Numbered from the stretch's first letter, positions 1-6,545 are shown. The stretch is 7,011 bases of DNA from Bacteroidota bacterium (GCA_030592205.1 JAUVKA010000215.1:1-7011), one strand, 5' to 3'. Notes: generated from the sequence alone by a model not told the origin. Translations and numbers: made by a program.

Positions 1-233
1 CTCTGTGAGATTGTCAAGTCCTTGTATGCTTGCGCCAGGGATAAGCCAGGATTCTTAGCCATGTGAACTTTAACTGCATTGGCCAATATTGGATAGCGAT
101 CCAGTATTTTAGCACCTGAAATACATCTTTCAAGTATCCCCTGTTGGACAGTAGATAGTTCTGTGTGTTCGGGATCCAGTATTGCTTGCTTTATTACGGC
201 ATAGCTTTCATTATCGAATTTCCTGTAACTCAT
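1..233 (-). CDS. Phage protein of unknown function, N-terminal part (cut by the window edge)
   Basis: An open frame starts at the ATG at 233-231 and stays open for 77 codons to the left edge. The protein begins MSYRKFDNESYAVIKQAILD and continues with a mostly helical, soluble-looking sequence. I see no signal peptide or membrane segment. Its ATG overlaps the TGA of the preceding helix-turn-helix gene in the four bases ATGA, which implies translational coupling and strongly supports this start. The segment with residues ILDRYPILANAVKVH followed by a Leu/Ala-rich stretch could be part of a DNA-binding helical domain, but I do not recognise the family. The upstream neighbour looks like a small terminase subunit, so this may be a second packaging or DNA-binding protein ahead of the large terminase. 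That role is inferred from position only. Confidence 0.75.
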   Translation of the reverse strand, partial: MSYRKFDNESYAVIKQAILDPEHTELSTVQQGILERCISGAKILDRYPILANAVKVHMAKNPGLSLAQAYKDLTISQ

Positions 234-532
234 AGGTCTAATTTCATTTCCGAATCTCTTTTCAATTCAAACATTTTGATTTGGGCAGGGTTGGATCCAT
301 TAGCAGATGCCTGGGCTATTGATTTACGAAGTGGAATCTCTCCTTTTAGCCATCCTGTTTTAAAAGCCATGAATACTTCTCCCTCCTGGGAAAGTAATTC
401 AAGATTGAATTCTTCGACAGGCATTCCGATATTTATTGCTATATCCTCCGGAGGGAAGAATAACTCAGCCATGTCAATTATCTCTTTAGTCTGTTCCTCT
501 GTCAAAGGCGTTTTCGAGAATTGATCTGTCAT
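230..532 (-). CDS. Small helix-turn-helix phage protein, possible terminase small subunit
   Basis: This is a 100-residue protein from the ATG at 532. The frame extends two codons further to a TTG at 538, but ATG is the more likely start. Residues about 11-45 (TEEQTKEIIDMAELFFPPED, then IAINIGMPVEEF) fit a helix-turn-helix in which organisms or phages recognise DNA by stepwise helices. Residues 60-95, a Gly-Trp-Leu-Lys segment followed by Ala-rich helix and GSNPAQIKMFELKR, resemble the second half of small terminase subunits, where a G-N-P-A-like turn precedes a helix. Small terminases bind the packaging site and pass DNA to the large subunit. The gene overlaps the preceding PLD-like gene by 47 bp and the next gene by 4 bp (ATGA). 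The helix-turn-helix reading is fairly solid. The terminase assignment is an inference, and a phage regulator is the main alternative. Confidence 0.72.
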   Translation of the reverse strand: MTDQFSKTPLTEEQTKEIIDMAELFFPPEDIAINIGMPVEEFNLELLSQEGEVFMAFKTGWLKGEIPLRKSIAQASANGSNPAQIKMFELKRDSEMKLDL

Positions 533-1070
533 AATCAAATATCTTTTTATCTGTAAATATCACACCTCTTTCCAGTTTAGGATTATCGGTTGCATTTTGC
601 GAAGTAACTATTGTCAGGTTCCAGTCCTGGTTCCATATCAGGGCTACTTTGGCGTGAAGCGAAATGCAAGCATATGGGAATGATTCTTTCAATAGTTGGA
701 ATGGTTTTGGACTCATAACCTTTACCCGATTATCTATCAGGAATCGGATTGAAAGAATCTCCTTTTTGTTGATGCGGGAATGGATCTGTTCCAGGGTAGT
801 TTGAGAAATGGAATAGGTTGACAATAGGATATTGGCAGGACCTATCTGCTTTAGCAAATGAAATATCAGCCTCATGATATTGAAATTACCATCAGAATAA
901 TAGTGTTTGGTTCGACCAGGGATCAGATCTCCGATTACTTTGGTAAGGTTCCCTACCTGGAAGGGAACCATATCAGGATTCAAATCCGAATCCACCTCAA
1001 AAAATGCAGAAGATTTTCCTGATTCTTCAGCATCAGGAACCGATTGGTCAGATGTTTTAACTAGGATCAT
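486..1070 (-). CDS. PLD-like (HKD-type) single-motif phage protein
   Basis: A 194-residue protein whose C-terminal half resembles the phospholipase D superfamily, which includes nucleases (Nuc, BfiI) and lipid phosphodiesterases. The visible motif is His139-Ala-Lys141 followed by hydrophobic residues, then Thr156-Ser-Gln-Asn159 and Glu167. The family pattern is HxK-x4-D-x6-GSxN with a later Glu. The expected Asp after HxK is Trp146, with Asp149 nearby, and TS replaces GS. Residues 66-115 (helix, then ILLSTYSIS and ILSIRFLIDNRVKV) fit the alternating strand-helix core of a PLD domain, where the first strand often ends in S/T-x-S. Only one motif is present, so an active enzyme would have to dimerise as Nuc does. 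Residues 1-40 are polar and probably disordered. No signal peptide or membrane segment is seen. The start overlaps the upstream gene by 14 bp, and ACAGGA lies about 9-10 bases before the ATG. Substrate and activity are unknown. Confidence 0.75.
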   Translation of the reverse strand: MILVKTSDQSVPDAEESGKSSAFFEVDSDLNPDMVPFQVGNLTKVIGDLIPGRTKHYYSDGNFNIMRLIFHLLKQIGPANILLSTYSISQTTLEQIHSRINKKEILSIRFLIDNRVKVMSPKPFQLLKESFPYACISLHAKVALIWNQDWNLTIVTSQNATDNPKLERGVIFTDKKIFDYDRSILENAFDRGTD

Positions 1071-1842
1071 GCTTCAATATCCTGTCAAGGGAATGTAATT
1101 TCTCTAATTTTTTGGCTATCCTATTTTCAATGTTTGTTCGTTTCGGACATTTCGGCATAGGATTCAGCTTGAGAAGTTTTTTCTTTCCCTGATAATTCAG
1201 AAGCAATTTATCAAGCGCAATAGATTTCTGAAGGTTTAGCCGTTGTTTTCTGGCTAAATCGAAGTCGATTTTAGGCGGTGAATTATCTTTTGGTTTATCA
1301 AAAATGTCGTTGGGATCCGGCAGGGTTCCGTTGAGTTCATATTCATTTTTCATTTCAGCTAGATGATCCATTTGATCAGATAGCTTTTCCATGTCTTTAC
1401 TGATTTTTTCTCTCTCTTTCACGTTATCAGATCGGTTGTCAGGTGGGATAGTTTTCAATCTCTTATGAAGGATTGATCTTTTCTTGTATGCCTTTTGCAT
1501 TGAAGTAATTAATGCTCCGATTACTTTAGGAATCGAGTCCTTCAGGATATTTGGCGATGTTGATTTAGTGGTGACATCATCAATTTTGTTTTCGGGTAAT
1601 GAACTGGCCTTATTAGGATGGGCTAACATCATTTCGGATGGTAGTTTACCCGGAAGGAATCCGGCAAGTTTGCCCAACTCGTATGCTAATTTATCAGCGT
1701 ACCGATGCTGTCTGCCAGGGAGTAGTTTTTTTATGGCATTGTTTTTACCATAAATTGAATAGAGGACCACTCCTTCTGTGTAATCCCTGTTTGAATTGAG
1801 CCAGTTAATGATTTGCTCTTTTGCTTGGTTATCTATTTTCAT
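1057..1842 (-). CDS. Conserved-looking helical basic phage protein, function unknown
   Basis: A 261-residue protein. The N-terminal block, residues 8-60 (IINWLNSNRDYTEGVVLYSI, then LLPGRQHRYADKLAYEL), resembles a segment I remember from proteins in Bacteroidetes Mu-like prophages, all of unknown function. Residues 62-105 are a low-complexity Pro/Ser/Asn linker. Residues 107-170 are strongly helical and charged with coiled-coil character. The C-terminal 65 residues are rich in Lys and Arg and could contact nucleic acid. The ATG at 1842 follows an A-rich leader (CCTAAAATG), typical of Bacteroidota starts. It is the first gene after the terminator at 1921-1947, so it probably has its own promoter or depends on read-through. 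Its stop overlaps the start of the PLD-like gene. A structural or packaging accessory role is possible but not shown by the sequence. Confidence 0.78.
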   Translation of the reverse strand: MKIDNQAKEQIINWLNSNRDYTEGVVLYSIYGKNNAIKKLLPGRQHRYADKLAYELGKLAGFLPGKLPSEMMLAHPNKASSLPENKIDDVTTKSTSPNILKDSIPKVIGALITSMQKAYKKRSILHKRLKTIPPDNRSDNVKEREKISKDMEKLSDQMDHLAEMKNEYELNGTLPDPNDIFDKPKDNSPPKIDFDLARKQRLNLQKSIALDKLLLNYQGKKKLLKLNPMPKCPKRTNIENRIAKKLEKLHSLDRILKHDPS

Positions 1843-1866
1843 TTTAGGTAAGGGTTAAACAAAGTT

Positions 1867-1910
1867 TTTTTCAATTGATAGTTGAAAAGTACAAAGGCGA
1901 AACAAGGCGA
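1867..1910. repeat. Inverted repeat and short tandem repeat in the leader of the left gene block
   Basis: TTTTCAA at 1868-1874 and TTGAAAA at 1882-1888 form a perfect 7-bp inverted repeat with a 7-base spacer. Beside it, acaaaggcga (1891-1900) and aacaaggcga (1901-1910) are imperfect tandem copies with a 10-bp period, about one helical turn. They lie between the upstream terminator and the start at 1842, where a promoter or operator for the left block would be expected. I found no clear Bacteroidota TAnnTTTG promoter box here, so a regulatory role is inferred from position. Confidence 0.45.
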
Positions 1911-1920
1911 AAAAGGACAT

Positions 1921-1947
1921 AAAAAAACCCCTGGATATCAGAGGTTT
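1921..1947 (-). terminator. Intrinsic terminator after the head-gene block
   Basis: On the minus strand the arms AAACCTCTG and CAGGGGTTT pair with one internal mismatch (9-bp arms at 1939-1947 and 1925-1933) around a 5-base loop, and the T tract runs through 1927-1921. This is a standard Rho-independent terminator layout. It sits 48 bases after the stop of the 86-aa gene and about 80 bases before the start of the 261-aa gene, splitting the late genes into two transcription blocks. Confidence 0.8.
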
Positions 1948-1995
1948 TAGTATAGATGAAATACGCTTCTATGATGTTTGCTTTTTCTGAGGAGC

Positions 1996-2256
1996 CTACT
2001 TTTTCTTAACGTTTTCAGATGTTGCTGTCTGTTCAGTTTCCACCACTGCGCTTGGATTTTCCTCTGATACGGGCTTGATCCCATAGAATTTCTCTTTCCC
2101 TTTCTCTGTGATCTCGAGATATGGAAAGTTATTCTCACATAGATCCAGCAGAGTTGCTTCTGGAAGATCTGGCTTTGAGAAATCAAGGGTTCCGTACCGG
2201 GGAACAACTACCTTCCCCGGACGGATCCCTATCACCTTAAAATATTCCGACCACAT
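1996..2256 (-). CDS. Small phage protein (86 aa) following the putative tail/virion gene
   Basis: An 86-residue protein in two parts. Residues 1-62 are compact, with a basic strand-rich start (FKVIGIRPGKVVVPRYGTLD) and a motif around DLPEATLLDLCENNFPYLEI followed by TEKGKEKFYG. Residues 63-86 are a polar tail of Glu, Thr, Ser and Val ending in KKK that is probably disordered. It starts four bases after the stop of the 179-aa gene, so the two are almost certainly co-transcribed, and a terminator follows it. I do not recognise a named family. Position after capsid and a virion protein suggests a head-completion or connector accessory protein, but that is inference. Confidence 0.75.
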   Translation of the reverse strand: MWSEYFKVIGIRPGKVVVPRYGTLDFSKPDLPEATLLDLCENNFPYLEITEKGKEKFYGIKPVSEENPSAVVETEQTATSENVKKK

Positions 2257-2260
2257 AATA

Positions 2261-2800
2261 TTAAACAGCAGGCGTTAATGGAATTGCTCCGGTGTAGGTA
2301 TATAACCCGTTGGCGTGAAAAGTGAAGCTCATGGCTACACCTCTTCGATCTTCTGTTGTTGAACCGGTTCCTGATCCATCACTACCACTGAATTTAGCTG
2401 AGCGAAGCTCACAGCCCATTAAATAAAATTGTCCATTATTATCAGGGGCAATAAGGACCAGGTCCTCATTTTGCGTAGCGTTAATAAAACCAAGAATTTT
2501 TTTCGCCAGCCCCGGGGCGAATACATTGAGAACCATTTCCCACCCTTTTCCGGCTTCTTCTCCTATGGAGTTAAGATCCAATTTTGCAGCATCTTCAGTT
2601 GTATAAAGTTCAAACATCCTTTTAGTGGATGCCATGGTGATATCACCGGTAAGTTCTCCGGCCGTTTCCATATCAAGTGGAGCGGCTGGTTCGACAGGCC
2701 ATGTTGCAACATCTGTCCAAAGACCGAAGTACACTTTCTGACCTAATCCACCGAGGTTTTTACCATCGGTTAATTCTTTTCCTATGTCTGCAAAATCCAT
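2261..2800 (-). CDS. Putative phage virion protein, possibly tail tube or head decoration
   Basis: A 179-residue protein with no signal peptide or membrane segment. It is acidic and beta-rich. Residues 45-75 contain ETAGELTGDITM followed by KRMFELYTTED, residues 80-112 a helix with Phe-Ala-Pro-Gly and GFINATQNED, and residues 113-168 alternate strands (LVLIAPDNNGQFYLMG, then DRRGVAMSFTF). A T-GDI element, a charged helix, a solvent-exposed loop (DGSGTGSTTED, about 141-151) and terminal DRRG-x-SFTF strands match my recollection of tail-tube-like proteins in Bacteroidetes prophages. I cannot verify this without a profile search. It follows the major capsid gene by 25 bp and precedes the 86-aa gene by 4 bp, which fits a structural protein. 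A head decoration protein is the main alternative. Confidence 0.78.
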   Translation of the reverse strand: MDFADIGKELTDGKNLGGLGQKVYFGLWTDVATWPVEPAAPLDMETAGELTGDITMASTKRMFELYTTEDAAKLDLNSIGEEAGKGWEMVLNVFAPGLAKKILGFINATQNEDLVLIAPDNNGQFYLMGCELRSAKFSGSDGSGTGSTTEDRRGVAMSFTFHANGLYTYTGAIPLTPAV

Positions 2801-2825
2801 TTCAATTAGGTTATGAGGTTATATT

Positions 2826-3773
2826 TTAGACAGTTTCCTGGATGTTAGTCCAAACTGCGGCATCAATTCCGAATCCCAAACCTTCCCACCAGTCACTAAG
2901 GAAGCTAACTGTTCTCTTGGATTCCTCAATTGAGAAACGAGTCTTGTTAGCGCTCTTTTTGGTAAGGTGAATTAAATTGGACTTTGGTGTAGCAAAAATG
3001 GTATCAGTACCATTTAGTGAAGGAAGGCCTTTGACCTTCTGAGGGGTAAAGTCGATTGATTCATCAATCCCTTTTTCGGAAGCAATTTGATAGAAGCCAT
3101 TGGCTCGTTTATCCCTGAGGTAAGCCTTTCTCCAGGACTGTGACATACAAACGTCCATAGCAACTCCCTGATAGATTTGTGAAATACCATCAATGAAAGC
3201 TTCCACCTGGTCAAAGATGGTTGCTGTTTGGAGTGCTCCTAGATTAATGGAATTGATAGTTCCTCCGTCAACTCCAACTTGCAGGAGTTTAATCAGGCCG
3301 TTCATTCCTGTTCCAACAGCACCGGCAACACCAGCAGCTGGTGCAACATATTCTCCTTTCCCATACTCATGAAGTTCCATGTCCTGATTGATTTGAGGGA
3401 TATAGCCAACTTCGATTAACCAACGAACCAATGGCCAATCTTTTCTCAGGACACTGTTGTCAGCAAGGAAGCTCAACCAGGTATCTTCAATTGCATCAGG
3501 CTGAATATCTTCATCAACTTTAAAGTGATAAAGTCTGAGTTCATTCGGTGTGAAAGCCGAAACATCTTGCGGTGTCCAATCTTGTTGGAACGGCTGAACA
3601 ACACTAGTAAGAGCCAACTTAGCCATCCGGTATATGGTGTCATCGGTTTTGATTCCGGTACATATCTGAGGTGTTACTATACCTTGAGTAAGAAGTTTGC
3701 GAACACGTGCTTTGTTCTGCTTTGACTTCTCATAATACGCCCCATAAGCGGAAATAATTTCTGTAATTGTCAT
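2826..3773 (-). CDS. Probable phage major capsid protein
   Basis: A 315-residue soluble protein lying directly after the protease-scaffold gene (28-bp gap), which is the standard position of the major head subunit. Its length fits HK97-fold capsids and is close to the 305-residue major head subunit of phage Mu. Residues 1-45 are a basic helical arm (KQNKARVRKLL), which in such capsids is the region cleaved or rearranged in maturation. Residues 140-185 are Gly/Ala-rich (EYVAPAAGVAGAVGTGMNGL), and residues about 185-225 fit a long helix followed by the surface element CMSQSWRKAYLRDKRANGFY. The C-terminal residues 245-315 contain short strands (TDTIFATPKSNLIHL, then KRTVSFLSDWWEGLGFGIDA), as is common in the axial domain of capsid proteins, which bind across the shell. 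The assignment rests on gene order, size and composition rather than a diagnostic motif. Confidence 0.78.
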   Translation of the reverse strand: MTITEIISAYGAYYEKSKQNKARVRKLLTQGIVTPQICTGIKTDDTIYRMAKLALTSVVQPFQQDWTPQDVSAFTPNELRLYHFKVDEDIQPDAIEDTWLSFLADNSVLRKDWPLVRWLIEVGYIPQINQDMELHEYGKGEYVAPAAGVAGAVGTGMNGLIKLLQVGVDGGTINSINLGALQTATIFDQVEAFIDGISQIYQGVAMDVCMSQSWRKAYLRDKRANGFYQIASEKGIDESIDFTPQKVKGLPSLNGTDTIFATPKSNLIHLTKKSANKTRFSIEESKRTVSFLSDWWEGLGFGIDAAVWTNIQETV

Positions 3774-3801
3774 TTTAATAGAATTTGGGGTTTAGAAAAA
3801 T

Positions 3802-4194
3802 TTATTCGTTATCCTCTTGCATATGAGGCAATGAGTTCAGAGTATCCCAATCAACTCCATCTTCAGAGGATTGGTTATTATCCTGGGCAGAGTGAACCCC
3901 CTGGGCTTGCACTGAAGGTTTCTTTGTCATGTAGTCCTGAATTGCTTTTACTTTGGCATCGGTGCCTTCAGCATCGGCAATTGTTTTGTCAATGGCATCG
4001 AATTTTGCCAGGTCAGCGGTGGCCGTTGCGAGGTTACAGGTGGCCGTTTTCTCAGCAAGTTCAACTTGCTTAAGCCCTTCAAGGGCGGTGTTGATTAATC
4101 CTAACTGTTCTTGGTTTAGGAAAACTTCCTTTTCATCATTCGAGTCCAGGGAGTCAATCATCAGAACAGCCAGAAGTGCGGTAAATTCTTTCAT
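3802..4194 (-). other. Possible internal start giving a free scaffold protein
   Basis: Codon 236 of the protease gene is an ATG (4194-4192) opening the helical domain with MKEFTALLAVLMIDSLDSND, which looks like the natural N-terminus of a 130-residue scaffold protein. The bases just before it on the coding strand are A-rich (AACTCAAA), like other starts in this window, and ACTCAAAA also occurs 23 bases upstream. In phage lambda the scaffold Nu3 starts inside the protease gene C in the same way. Use of this start is inferred, not shown. Confidence 0.4.
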
Positions 4195-4899
4195 TTTGAG
4201 TTGGTTATTAATTATTTTTTGAGTGAACAATTTGACTTTATCAAACAGACCTTTACCGGAGTCAGGGGTAACTGGCGTAGGATCCTGCGGCTTCTTTGCT
4301 TCAGGAAGTTTAGGGAGGTCTGAGTAATTCAAAATGGCAGTGATCTTTTCATTTTTTATAGGATCCGGCTGGCCTTTAAGCTGAAAGATTTCATCAACGA
4401 ATCCCATTTCTACTGCTTCTTCGCCGGTCAGCCAGGTTTCTTGCTTCATTAAGTCAAGGATCTCAGTAAGGGTTTTCCCTGTTTTATTGACATACATTTT
4501 GGCCATTGTCAGGGTAATGGTTTCCAGTTCCTTCTTCTCCTTCTCTAGTTTGGCTATAACCTGGTCGATATCATCCATATTCATATTGCCCCATTCATCA
4601 ACCCATATCAGGGCTTTATGAATCAGGTAAAAAGAATTATCGGCAATCCGGGAATTCTTTGCTCCCAGGGCAATTAGTGTAGCAGAACTGGCATTGAAGC
4701 CAGAAAATACGGCGGTTACATCACCATGTTCAGCGAATTGGTTATGAATATCGAGGGCGTGATCAACGGCTCCTCCCAGGGATGATATCCTGATAGTAAC
4801 AGGATTCTTTCCGGCATCGGTCAGGAAATTACGGACAAAGCGTTTGGAATATCCCCAACCACCAATGAATCCATCTATATCTAATACGAGTTTGCTCAT
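3802..4899 (-). CDS. ClpP-like prohead protease fused to a scaffold-like C-terminal domain
   Basis: A 365-residue protein. Residues 1-175 form a ClpP/crotonase-like serine protease. SLGG (40-43) fits the oxyanion-hole loop, GFNASSATLIALGA places the nucleophile at Ser71, and YLIHKA places His94 as base. The third residue, normally Asp in the segment before the L-S/T-A/G-EEA motif, aligns with Glu154 in KQETWLTGEEA. Residues 200-220 are a Pro/Lys/Asp linker. Residues 236-330 are helical, with charged and Ala-rich stretches typical of a scaffold, followed by a disordered acidic tail. Prohead proteases of this type cleave the scaffold and capsid arm inside the procapsid, and the capsid gene follows directly. 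The ATG at 4899 is preceded by AAAAGG about nine bases upstream, a reasonable ribosome site for once. The protease call is strong; the scaffold call is inferred from architecture and position. Confidence 0.9.
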   Translation of the reverse strand: MSKLVLDIDGFIGGWGYSKRFVRNFLTDAGKNPVTIRISSLGGAVDHALDIHNQFAEHGDVTAVFSGFNASSATLIALGAKNSRIADNSFYLIHKALIWVDEWGNMNMDDIDQVIAKLEKEKKELETITLTMAKMYVNKTGKTLTEILDLMKQETWLTGEEAVEMGFVDEIFQLKGQPDPIKNEKITAILNYSDLPKLPEAKKPQDPTPVTPDSGKGLFDKVKLFTQKIINNQLKMKEFTALLAVLMIDSLDSNDEKEVFLNQEQLGLINTALEGLKQVELAEKTATCNLATATADLAKFDAIDKTIADAEGTDAKVKAIQDYMTKKPSVQAQGVHSAQDNNQSSEDGVDWDTLNSLPHMQEDNE

Positions 4900-5036
4900 G
4901 TTGTTGCCTTTTAGTTACATCGGTCTTTCCGTATCTAGTGGTTGGTGAAAATAGATTAGGAAGCACCTTAACTAAAGGACAAAATGAGTTCATAAGCACC
5001 CTGTTTATAGGGTGTCTAGAGGGGGGGCGGAAAAAT
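4900..5036 (-). promoter_or_regulatory. Intergenic leader of the protease gene with a small hairpin and a G7 run
   Basis: These 137 bases separate the 158-aa gene from the protease gene, the largest gap inside the late cluster. They contain the perfect inverted repeat CACCCT (4997-5002) and AGGGTG (5009-5014) with a 6-base loop, and a run of seven G on the plus strand (5021-5027). On the coding strand the hairpin comes after the C-run and is not followed by a T tract, so it is not a convincing terminator. A promoter for the head genes could lie here, but I found no clear match to the Bacteroidota TAnnTTTG box. Confidence 0.35.
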
Positions 5037-5513
5037 TTAGGAGATAGGATTGAAGATAAAAGCGGAGGGATCTGCTCCCTTTCCTTTCAGTTTTATTTCA
5101 AAATGGTTTAGGTCTGCCACATTGGATCCTGTGGTAGTAGAAAACTCAAATCGTAACGGATAGGCAGGATTTGAAACTAATTTCCATTGACCATTTTGAT
5201 CCTGATAGATCAGGATCCAGGTTCTATTTACCAGAGATCGAAGATCGGCATAGGTTTGTGCTGAATCTTTAGCAATCCTGGCGGTGAAGGACTTATCATA
5301 GTAATAGCCGGATTTCGAGAGTTGGAGTTTTTCCGAATACTGAATGGATTGGTAGATCGCAGAGATCTCCCAGGCGGTATCCATGGAAGTTATTGTTAGA
5401 GTCCTGATTTGGTTTGCATCGGGATCAGATAAAGATACATATTGATCGACCGGTACAAGGAAGAATTTAGAGATTCCACCTAAGTTTTTTGTTTGTTTAT
5501 TTATCGAGTTCAT
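5037..5513 (-). CDS. Phage protein of unknown function (158 aa), possibly structural
   Basis: A 158-residue, beta-rich soluble protein. It opens with INKQTKNLGGISKFFLVPVD, has a strand-rich middle (residues 35-65), then a charged segment SFTARIAKDSAQTYADLR (about 74-92), a WILIYQDQNGQWKLVSNP strand pair, and ends with LNHFEIKLKGKGADPSAFIF. The pattern of an N-terminal Leu-Gly-Gly-Ile-x-K/R-Phe-Phe-Leu-Val-Pro strand and a D-L-N-H-x-E-I-K-L-K-G-K-G closing strand resembles a group of proteins I remember from Bacteroidetes prophages, function unknown to me. The ATG at 5513 lies inside the end of the upstream gene (17-bp overlap), implying co-translation. A tail or other virion part is plausible from the beta-rich composition and the head-gene context, but not established. 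Confidence 0.78.
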   Translation of the reverse strand: MNSINKQTKNLGGISKFFLVPVDQYVSLSDPDANQIRTLTITSMDTAWEISAIYQSIQYSEKLQLSKSGYYYDKSFTARIAKDSAQTYADLRSLVNRTWILIYQDQNGQWKLVSNPAYPLRFEFSTTTGSNVADLNHFEIKLKGKGADPSAFIFNPIS

Positions 5514-6129
5514 ATGCTTCTAGTCCTAGTGCGGTTATTGTCCTTTTTGCGGACAAGATTCGCAAAAAATAATTGTTTATAGCGGTGAAATTGTCATTTT
5601 CCCAATCATATTTCTCGGGTGTACCGAATCTGAACAGATCCTTTTTTATGGCTTCGAACTGCCAAAGATGTTCTTCAAAGCAATATTTATGTTGAAAATG
5701 ATAGATTGCATTATCAAGATTTCCGTAATTAATATAATGTTGTGCAACCATAGTCCTCATAAATGCCTTAGCATTTCCCTCTAGGATTGAATTAATTTCC
5801 CTCTGATATGTTTTCGACATTTCCCAACCATATTTGTAAAACAGATGGGGTGGTATAATTACTCTGAGGATAACCGGCCTGGGAATAGGGTTGTCAGGGA
5901 TTTTATGATCATCACATTTTAAGAAACCATTATTCATATTATAGTTGATCTTCTTCCCATTTTTATCATATAAATGGACTCTTACATTAGCCATTTTTTT
6001 GATTCCGTAATAGACTAAACGAGATAGATATCTTTCATCAGAAAAATCGGCTATTTCACCATAGTTGACAATAGCGAATTGTTTAACGTATTTTTTGACT
6101 CTAACTTCTGTTGAAATTGGACAACTCAT
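5497..6129 (-). CDS. First gene of the cluster, unknown phage protein (210 aa)
   Basis: A 210-residue protein taken from the ATG at 6129. The frame is open to a TTG at 6165, which would add 12 residues, but the ATG gives a cleaner N-terminus (MSCPISTEVRVKKYVKQFAI). Residues 1-75 are basic and mixed strand-helix, residues 76-100 include a Pro-rich stretch (KIPDNPIPRPVILRVIIPPH), and residues 100-200 are helical and aromatic-rich, with MRTMVAQHYINYGNLDNAIY, then FEAIKKDLFRF and NNYFLRILSAKRTITALGLE. The N-terminal CPI-x-S/T-x-x-V-x-K-Y pattern and the C-terminal x-x-I-K-K-D-x-x-R helix remind me of small proteins in Bacteroidetes phages whose role is unknown to me. The helical basic C-terminal half could bind DNA. 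It lies first in the cluster, facing the repeat-rich region, so a regulator of the late genes is a possible role. Confidence 0.72.
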   Translation of the reverse strand: MSCPISTEVRVKKYVKQFAIVNYGEIADFSDERYLSRLVYYGIKKMANVRVHLYDKNGKKINYNMNNGFLKCDDHKIPDNPIPRPVILRVIIPPHLFYKYGWEMSKTYQREINSILEGNAKAFMRTMVAQHYINYGNLDNAIYHFQHKYCFEEHLWQFEAIKKDLFRFGTPEKYDWENDNFTAINNYFLRILSAKRTITALGLEAYELDK

Positions 6130-6510
6130 TGGCGGTAATTTAACGTTAGGAATACACCTTGGCAAAGGACATTATTACTGCAATGAAATTACAATTATTA
6201 GTGTAATAAACCACTGCGATTACTTGGTTGATTTATTCATTTTCAGAATTTACCACTAGGTACTTGCAGAAAACCCCGCAAAAAATCGTGCATTTGATCG
6301 TTCAAAGCAAAATATCGCTGTAACAGGCTGTAGTCGTGAGCATTAAGCCCGTTTATCAAATCGTGCAAAACAGCGTTTTGAACAAACTGAACAAATCGTG
6401 CCGAAATCGTGCCGAAAAAAAGAGGTTTAAAGATCGGAATTCCAGATACTTGAAAATCGTGCGTTCAAAAGCACACCTTTTTCCTTAAATTATACTTAAG
6501 TGTCTTTGGG

Positions 6511-6545
6511 AAATTTAAAAAATATATATAAATAATATATATATA
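6511..6545. other. 35-bp tract of only A and T
   Basis: Every base from 6511 to 6545 is A or T, including alternating ATATAT runs. It lies between the fifth and sixth AAATCGTGC copies. Such tracts melt easily and are found beside iterons at replication origins and in strongly bent regulatory DNA. The function here is not shown. Confidence 0.6.

Noticed and set aside
98..183. Direct repeat GATCCAGTATT at 98-108 and 173-183
   Set aside because: Both copies fall inside a coding frame and encode Ile-Leu-Asp in the same phase, so chance or codon use explains them.
165..524. Plus-strand open frame of 119 codons
   Set aside because: It runs opposite to the helix-turn-helix gene and the start of the next gene, which have better protein character and coupled junctions.
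1947..2207. Minus-strand frame of 86 codons rich in Ser, Gln, Arg and Lys
   Set aside because: It is an out-of-phase shadow of the 86-aa gene at 1996-2256 and runs into the terminator stem.
4960..4980. CCTT/AAGG short inverted repeat as an operator
   Set aside because: Arms are only four bases long and there is no T tract or second copy.
6129..6165. Longer N-terminus of the 210-aa gene from TTG at 6165
   Set aside because: The next in-frame ATG at 6129 is a more usual start and gives a cleaner N-terminus; the TTG would add only 12 residues.
6065..6259. Plus-strand open frame of 64 codons
   Set aside because: It overlaps the start of the 210-aa gene, has unlikely composition and no supporting context.
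6498..6510. Plus-strand Bacteroidota promoter near TGTCTTTG
   Set aside because: One mismatch to TAnnTTTG, no clear upstream TTG box and no plus-strand gene follows.
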